The notes beneath the pieces are model-generated. The model saw only the letters and a list, made by a program, of their open reading frames with translations, did not search any database and was not told the origin of the DNA. The position numbers and the translations under genes were made by a program. Below, piece by piece: positions 59,980-64,000 of a stretch of 64,000 nt of DNA. The DNA is taken from NCBI GenBank assembly GCA_934426255.1, contig CAKRYD010000014.1, positions 1-64,000 on the forward strand, in the 5' to 3' direction. The first letter of the stretch is position 1. The number at the start of each line of letters is the position of its first letter. The DNA is from an uncultured Bacteroidaceae bacterium. GTDB taxonomy: Bacteria; Bacteroidota; Bacteroidia; Bacteroidales; Bacteroidaceae.

Positions 59980-61197
59980 ATGAATTTTTTCAATCTTATA
60001 AAAGTAGCTTTTAAAGCTATTTCCAATAATAAGTTTCGCTCGTTCCTTTCCATGCTCGGCATCATCATTGGTGTGGCGGCTGTCATTATCATGATGGCCA
60101 TAGGGCAGGGTTCTAAGGAGAGTGTGCGCCAAAACATATCGCAGATGGGTACGAACATCATTACGATTCGTCCCGGTGCCGATATGCGCGGCGGCGTTCG
60201 TCAGGACCCGAGTGCCATGCAGACGCTGAAAATAGCGGATTACGAGAAGATACTTTCTGACAAGAACTATATATCTTACGTGAGTCCCGAAGTTTCTTCG
60301 TCAGGACAAGCCATTAACGGTGCCAATAATACGCTTACATCGCTTTATGGCGAAACACCCGATTACCTAGACATCAAGCAGTGGACGGTGGAGGATGGCG
60401 AAAGCTTTACCGACGAAGATGTCAGGAAAAGTGCCAAGGTGTGTCTGGTGGGCAAAACGGTGGTAGACGAACTTTTTCCGAACGGCCAGGATCCTGTTGG
60501 ACGTGTTATACGTTTCAAATCCATTCCGTTCCGTATCGTAGGCGTATTGAAGTCCAAGGGCTATAATTCTTTTGGAATGGATCAGGACAATCTGATCATT
60601 GCTCCTTATACAACTGTGATGAAACGTGTGCTGGCACAGACATATCTGTCGTCTATCAATTGCTCTGCCATCTCCGAGGAATTGACCGATAATGCAATTG
60701 AGGAACTGACACAGATTTTGCGTACCAATCACAAACTTTCAGGTGAGCAGGAGGACGACTTCCGAATCCGTTCGCAGGAAGAGATGATGAAAACCATGTC
60801 AAGCACAATGGATACCATTACTATCATACTTGTTGTGGCAGCAGCTTTTTCACTGTTGGTGGCCGGCATCGGCATCATGAACATCATGTTGGTAAGTGTA
60901 ACCGAACGGACGCGAGAAATAGGTCTTCGCATGTCGGTGGGCGCAACTGGGCTGGACATAAGTAACCAGTTTCTGATAGAATCCATCATGATCAGTATCA
61001 CGGGGGGAATCCTTGGCATCATAGTGGGCTATTTGGGCACATTGGTATGCGGCTCGTTCGGGTTGCCTACCAGCATTCCTCTTTGGAGTGTCCTTGTCAG
61101 TTTTGCCGTGTGCACGGTCATCGGTGTCGGTTTCGGATATTTCCCTGCTCAGAAAGCGGCCAATCTGGATCCGATTGAAGCTATCAGGTACGAGTAG
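59980..61197 (+). CDS. ABC transporter permease (MacB type)
   Basis: The 405-residue protein has one N-terminal membrane helix (FRSFLSMLGIIIGVAAVIIMMAIG), a large periplasmic MacB_PCD domain (about 55-270) and three C-terminal FtsX-type helices (about 270-400, TIILVVAAAFSLLVAGIGIMNIMLV). This is the topology of the mechanotransmission exporter MacB, which pushes periplasmic substrates through TolC. It is the last gene of the four-gene exporter operon and is followed by a terminator. Confidence 0.95.
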   Translation: MNFFNLIKVAFKAISNNKFRSFLSMLGIIIGVAAVIIMMAIGQGSKESVRQNISQMGTNIITIRPGADMRGGVRQDPSAMQTLKIADYEKILSDKNYISYVSPEVSSSGQAINGANNTLTSLYGETPDYLDIKQWTVEDGESFTDEDVRKSAKVCLVGKTVVDELFPNGQDPVGRVIRFKSIPFRIVGVLKSKGYNSFGMDQDNLIIAPYTTVMKRVLAQTYLSSINCSAISEELTDNAIEELTQILRTNHKLSGEQEDDFRIRSQEEMMKTMSSTMDTITIILVVAAAFSLLVAGIGIMNIMLVSVTERTREIGLRMSVGATGLDISNQFLIESIMISITGGILGIIVGYLGTLVCGSFGLPTSIPLWSVLVSFAVCTVIGVGFGYFPAQKAANLDPIEAIRYE

Positions 61198-61224
61198 GCT
61201 TACAGATTAAAACAATAATTGCGG

Positions 61225-61259
61225 ACGGCAGCCGGGCACATGCTTGACTGCCGTTTTTT
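61225..61259 (+). terminator. Terminator after the MacB-type exporter operon
   Basis: ACGGCAG (61225-61231) pairs with CTGCCGT (61248-61254) across a 16-base loop and is followed by TTTTTC. Confidence 0.75.
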
Positions 61260-62389
61260 CATCGTGTTACAAATTGGATGCAGACGGGTTTTGGCAGGAT
61301 GATGTCTTGCCGGGTGTTTTCCAGAAGTCCCGTATGCCGGTTTCTCCTGTAGATTTCGATGCAATTGTTGTCGCGGCTGGCCACTAGCAGGTATTTCCCG
61401 TTCGGCGTGATGGCGAAGTTGCGGGGATGTCTGGCTGTCTGCCGGTATCCTTTCTTGGTGAGCAGCCCTGTTGCCTTGTTGACTTTGTAGATGGCTATGC
61501 CGTCGTTTTTCAATCTATGCGATGTGTAAAGATAATGTCCGTCTGGGCTGAGATGGATGTCGGCACTGCCGTGAGCCGGCGTTTCTTCGGCCATCAGGCT
61601 TTGGATGGGCAACAGATAGCCGTTAACATAGCGCAGTACGACAATCGTACCGCCCAGTTCGTTGATGAGATACATGAATTGCCCGTCTTTGCTGAATGTG
61701 AAATGCCTTGGTCCCCATCCTTGCGGCCCGTTGTAGACGATGCGCCGGTCGGTTAGGAATGGCAAATCGTTGCCGGCATCGGCTTGCGGATTGATGGTGA
61801 AGCGATAGATGCAGTCGTTTCCCAAATCGGTTACCATGAGAAACTTTTCATCGGGTGTCGGCAGGGCGCAATGAATGTGTGCGGTCGAAGAGGGCAGCAG
61901 CTTTTGAAACAGGATGTGCTGCCGCAGGTCAAGCTTGTCGCCGCTGATGGAAAAAACGGAAAGTGAACCGCCCGTGTAATTGGCGGTGACTGCAAATCTG
62001 TCGTCCGACCAGATATTGCAGGGGTCTTCTGCTCCTTTCCCTGTTAGTGATGCCGCTGTGCTGACGGTGGTTCCAAATGCTCCGGTTTTGGGGTTAAAGG
62101 CTGTGATGTTTGCCGAGGCTGTCGGGCTGTTATATTCCGAAACCGAGTAGATGCGTCGTGCGTCTTTTGAGATTCGCAGGAACGATGGATTCCCGATTTT
62201 TGCCGAACTGATTATTTGGGCTTTGCCGGACGATTGGTCAAAATGCAGACTGTATATGCCGTCGCTTTTGCTGTCGGTGGTATAGGTCCCGACCAGCATT
62301 TGCAGCAGATCGGCCGATGCCGCTTTGCTTGTCGTTGTCCATAGCAAGCCGGTCAAAATCATGAGCTGGATGAATGCGTAATTTTTCAT
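61259..62389 (-). CDS. Lactonase-family seven-bladed beta-propeller (6-phosphogluconolactonase-like)
   Basis: The 376-residue protein has a signal peptide (residues 1-22) and repeated blades characteristic of the YkgB/Pgl lactonase family (MLVGTYTTDSKSDGIYSLHFD, PDEKFLMVTDLGNDCIYRF, PRHFTFSKDGQFMYLINELGGTIVVL, HLSPDGHYLYTSHR, PRNFAITPNGKYLLVASRDNNCIEIY). E. coli Pgl hydrolyses 6-phosphogluconolactone in the cytosol; export here makes that role unlikely and suggests a periplasmic lactone or a binding role. The ATG at 62389 starts the signal. Confidence 0.85.
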   Translation of the reverse strand: MKNYAFIQLMILTGLLWTTTSKAASADLLQMLVGTYTTDSKSDGIYSLHFDQSSGKAQIISSAKIGNPSFLRISKDARRIYSVSEYNSPTASANITAFNPKTGAFGTTVSTAASLTGKGAEDPCNIWSDDRFAVTANYTGGSLSVFSISGDKLDLRQHILFQKLLPSSTAHIHCALPTPDEKFLMVTDLGNDCIYRFTINPQADAGNDLPFLTDRRIVYNGPQGWGPRHFTFSKDGQFMYLINELGGTIVVLRYVNGYLLPIQSLMAEETPAHGSADIHLSPDGHYLYTSHRLKNDGIAIYKVNKATGLLTKKGYRQTARHPRNFAITPNGKYLLVASRDNNCIEIYRRNRHTGLLENTRQDIILPKPVCIQFVTR

Positions 62390-62484
62390 GTTCGTGTTAC
62401 AATGAATGAGTTGCGGATGCGAAGTTACTACTTTCCCCTTGTATGTGCAGGCTTCTGAGAAATAAGTTTTTTGTTCGTTTGCCG

Positions 62485-62513
62485 TTGATTTCCGCAATAA
62501 AGCCTTACTTTTG
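62485..62513 (+). promoter_or_regulatory. Putative promoter for the U32 peptidase gene
   Basis: TTG (62485-62487), an 18-base spacer, then TACTTTTG (62506-62513), a full TAnnTTTG match. It lies about 97 bases before the chosen ATG. Confidence 0.55.
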
Positions 62514-62610
62514 CAGCGTTTCAGGCCTGTAATGGTTCGGGCTTTTTTAAAATCAGAATATTAAATCCCATAAGGTGGCACGACAAATAGAAGATATACA
62601 GCTTGGCAAC

Positions 62611-63858
62611 ATGCGTTCCGAAGACTTTGAGATAATGGCTCCTGCCGGTTCGTGGGAGTCCTTGCATGCGGCACTTCAAGCCGGAGCCGATTCGATTTAT
62701 TTTGGTATCGGCAGTTTAAACATGAGGGCTCATTCGGCAGCCCGTTTCTCGGTAGACGATTTGCACAGCATCGCTGCCATTTGCCGGGACCATGGCGTGA
62801 AAAGCTATTTGACAGTCAATACCATTATCTATGACCGCGATCTGCCATTGATGCGCGATATTTGCGATGCGGCACGCTGCGCCGATATTTCGGCTGTGAT
62901 TGCCAGTGACGTAAGTGTGTTGCAATATTGTCGTTCAATCGGGCAGGAAGTCCATCTTTCCACGCAGTTGAATATTTCCAACATCGAGGCCTTGAAGTTT
63001 TATGCCGGTTTCGCCGATGTCGTTGTTCTGGCGCGCGAGCTCGATTTGCGGCAGGTGAAAGAAATTGCCGATGCCATCGATCGCGAGCATGTGTGCGGAC
63101 CTCATGGCCGTCCGGTGCGCATCGAGATGTTTTGCCACGGGGCTCTTTGCATGGCTGTGAGTGGAAAATGCTATCTTAGTCTCAACAACCTCGGCTACAG
63201 TGCCAACCGCGGAGAGTGCCTGCAGGTTTGCCGCAGGGGCTACATCGTGCGCGATCGTGAAACAGATGTTGAGCTTGAGGTGGACAACAAATACATCATG
63301 AGTCCCAAAGACTTGAAGACCATTCGTTTCATTGACCAGATGATGGGTGCCGGCGTACGCGTGTTCAAGATTGAAGGACGTGCCCGTGGTCCCGAATATG
63401 TCTATACGGTGGTGAATTGTTATAAGGAAGCCTTGCAGGCGGTGTTGGACGGTCATTTTACCGACGAAAGGAAAGATGAGTGGGATGCACGCCTCAAAAC
63501 GGTCTTTAATCGCGGTTTTTGGGATGGCTATTACTTGGGACAGCGTTTGGGCGAGTGGAACGATGAATATGGTTCGAGTGCCACGGAAAAGAAGGTCTAC
63601 GTGGGACGTGGAGTAAAGTATTTTTCAAAAATCGGAGTGGCTGAATTTGTCATTGAAGCGCAAGAGCTTCATCGAGGTGACAAACTTTGTGTTACCGGAC
63701 CTACCACCGGCATCGTTTTTTTGACGGCAGATGAAATCCGCTACGAATTGCAGCCTGTCGAAATGGCAAAGAAGGGCTGGCATGTTTCTTTGAAAGTGCC
63801 TTGCAAAATTCGTCCTTCCGATAAGCTTTTCAGGATAGAGCCTTCCGGCAGAGTCTGA
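62611..63858 (+). CDS. U32 family peptidase (TrhP/YegQ-like)
   Basis: The 415-residue protein matches the U32 family: FEIMAPAGSWESLHAALQAGADSIYFGIGSLNMRA at the start and the family signature with cysteines (IEMFCHGALCMAVSGKCYLS and NRGECLQVCRRGY). The SPKDLKTIRFIDQMMGAGVRVFKIEGRARGPEYV segment and a C-terminal beta domain follow. Relatives such as TrhP and RlhA act in tRNA or rRNA hydroxylation and may use an iron-sulfur cluster held by these cysteines; the peptidase name is historical. The ATG at 62611 begins the conserved part; a GTG 36 bases upstream is also possible. Confidence 0.88.
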   Translation: MRSEDFEIMAPAGSWESLHAALQAGADSIYFGIGSLNMRAHSAARFSVDDLHSIAAICRDHGVKSYLTVNTIIYDRDLPLMRDICDAARCADISAVIASDVSVLQYCRSIGQEVHLSTQLNISNIEALKFYAGFADVVVLARELDLRQVKEIADAIDREHVCGPHGRPVRIEMFCHGALCMAVSGKCYLSLNNLGYSANRGECLQVCRRGYIVRDRETDVELEVDNKYIMSPKDLKTIRFIDQMMGAGVRVFKIEGRARGPEYVYTVVNCYKEALQAVLDGHFTDERKDEWDARLKTVFNRGFWDGYYLGQRLGEWNDEYGSSATEKKVYVGRGVKYFSKIGVAEFVIEAQELHRGDKLCVTGPTTGIVFLTADEIRYELQPVEMAKKGWHVSLKVPCKIRPSDKLFRIEPSGRV

Positions 63859-64000
63859 TACTTGGCGGGTGCAATTCCTGAAGCCAGATTGCCTCTTTAA
63901 GAGTTTGTGCAGGGATTTCAATCAAGTGCGAAATGAACGTTTTGACGAGAAAAGGCATCCTGTATTCCGAAAAACAGAAAAGCCACCTTTTTGAAAAGTC
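63859..64000. other. End of window without a complete gene
   Basis: An open frame from an ATG at 63933 runs to the window edge (22 codons), too short to judge. No terminator was seen after the U32 gene. Confidence 0.4.

Noticed and set aside
63933..64000. Start of a further gene at the right edge
   Set aside because: Only 22 codons are visible and no feature supports it.

Overview
The window is about 64 kb of chromosome from a member of the Bacteroidota, most likely order Bacteroidales. The evidence is the recurrent promoter motif TAnnTTTG (the Bacteroidetes -7 box) ahead of most transcription units, weak Shine-Dalgarno sequences, and many families typical of the phylum: GH97, DUF1343, DUF5009, DUF4348, a Wzi-like capsule protein, a split MacA/MacB exporter, an AddB-like nuclease without a recognisable Walker A motif, and an arginine operon built around a GNAT protein. 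I see no rRNA, tRNA, CRISPR array, insertion sequence or prophage. The species cannot be fixed from the sequence.

Layout. 0-0.4 kb: a noncoding 21-bp-periodic element. 0.4-2.4 kb: a Bax-inhibitor-1 membrane protein and an aminotransferase. 2.4-17.5 kb: a cell-wall and glycan salvage region with a serine hydrolase/SGNH fusion, MurQ, a secreted Gfo/Idh/MocA oxidoreductase with a TIM-barrel partner, and a tightly packed five-gene leftward operon (GH97, Amidase_3-type amidase, phosphoesterase/propeller, NamZ-like DUF1343 muramidase, DUF5009 NagX-like membrane protein). 17.6-20.8 kb: an AddB-like nuclease and a one-domain alkyltransferase. 20.9-28.5 kb: an eight-gene leftward arginine/proline operon, argR-GNAT-argG-argC-argD-proC-proB-proA, with a good ARG-box candidate upstream. 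28.7-34.9 kb: mnmA, cobalamin-dependent nrdJ, tex. 35-37 kb: ECF sigma factor with a one-piece anti-sigma/sensor. 37-41 kb: FAD/Fe-S oxidoreductase and a membrane acyltransferase. 41-46.8 kb: a leftward operon of a conserved protein, a coiled-coil protein, zapA, rny, wzi-like, a lipoprotein and nagB. 46.8-47.4 kb: intergenic region with the second copy of the 21-bp-periodic element. 47.4-54.8 kb: pheS, a DUF4348 lipoprotein, murB, an MBL hydrolase, tig, clpP, clpX. 54.8-61.2 kb: mltF-like transglycosylase, a Dabb protein, and a TolC-MacA-MacB-type exporter operon. 61.2-64 kb: a lactonase-fold protein and a U32 peptidase.

Genes that work together. The amidase would strip stem peptides and the NamZ-like enzyme would release terminal MurNAc. 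MurQ converts MurNAc-6-phosphate to GlcNAc-6-phosphate, and NagB (36 kb away) feeds it toward fructose-6-phosphate after deacetylation. murK and murT, needed to complete MurNAc use, are not in the window. The arg/pro operon runs from glutamate to ornithine and proline precursors under a local ArgR, but lacks argB, argF' and argH here.

The least explained structure is the pair of intergenic elements at 70-195 and 47024-47191. Each has palindromic 13-mers (ACCAAG-N-CTTGGT) followed by a second unit type, all on an exact 21-bp register. The two copies align without gaps.
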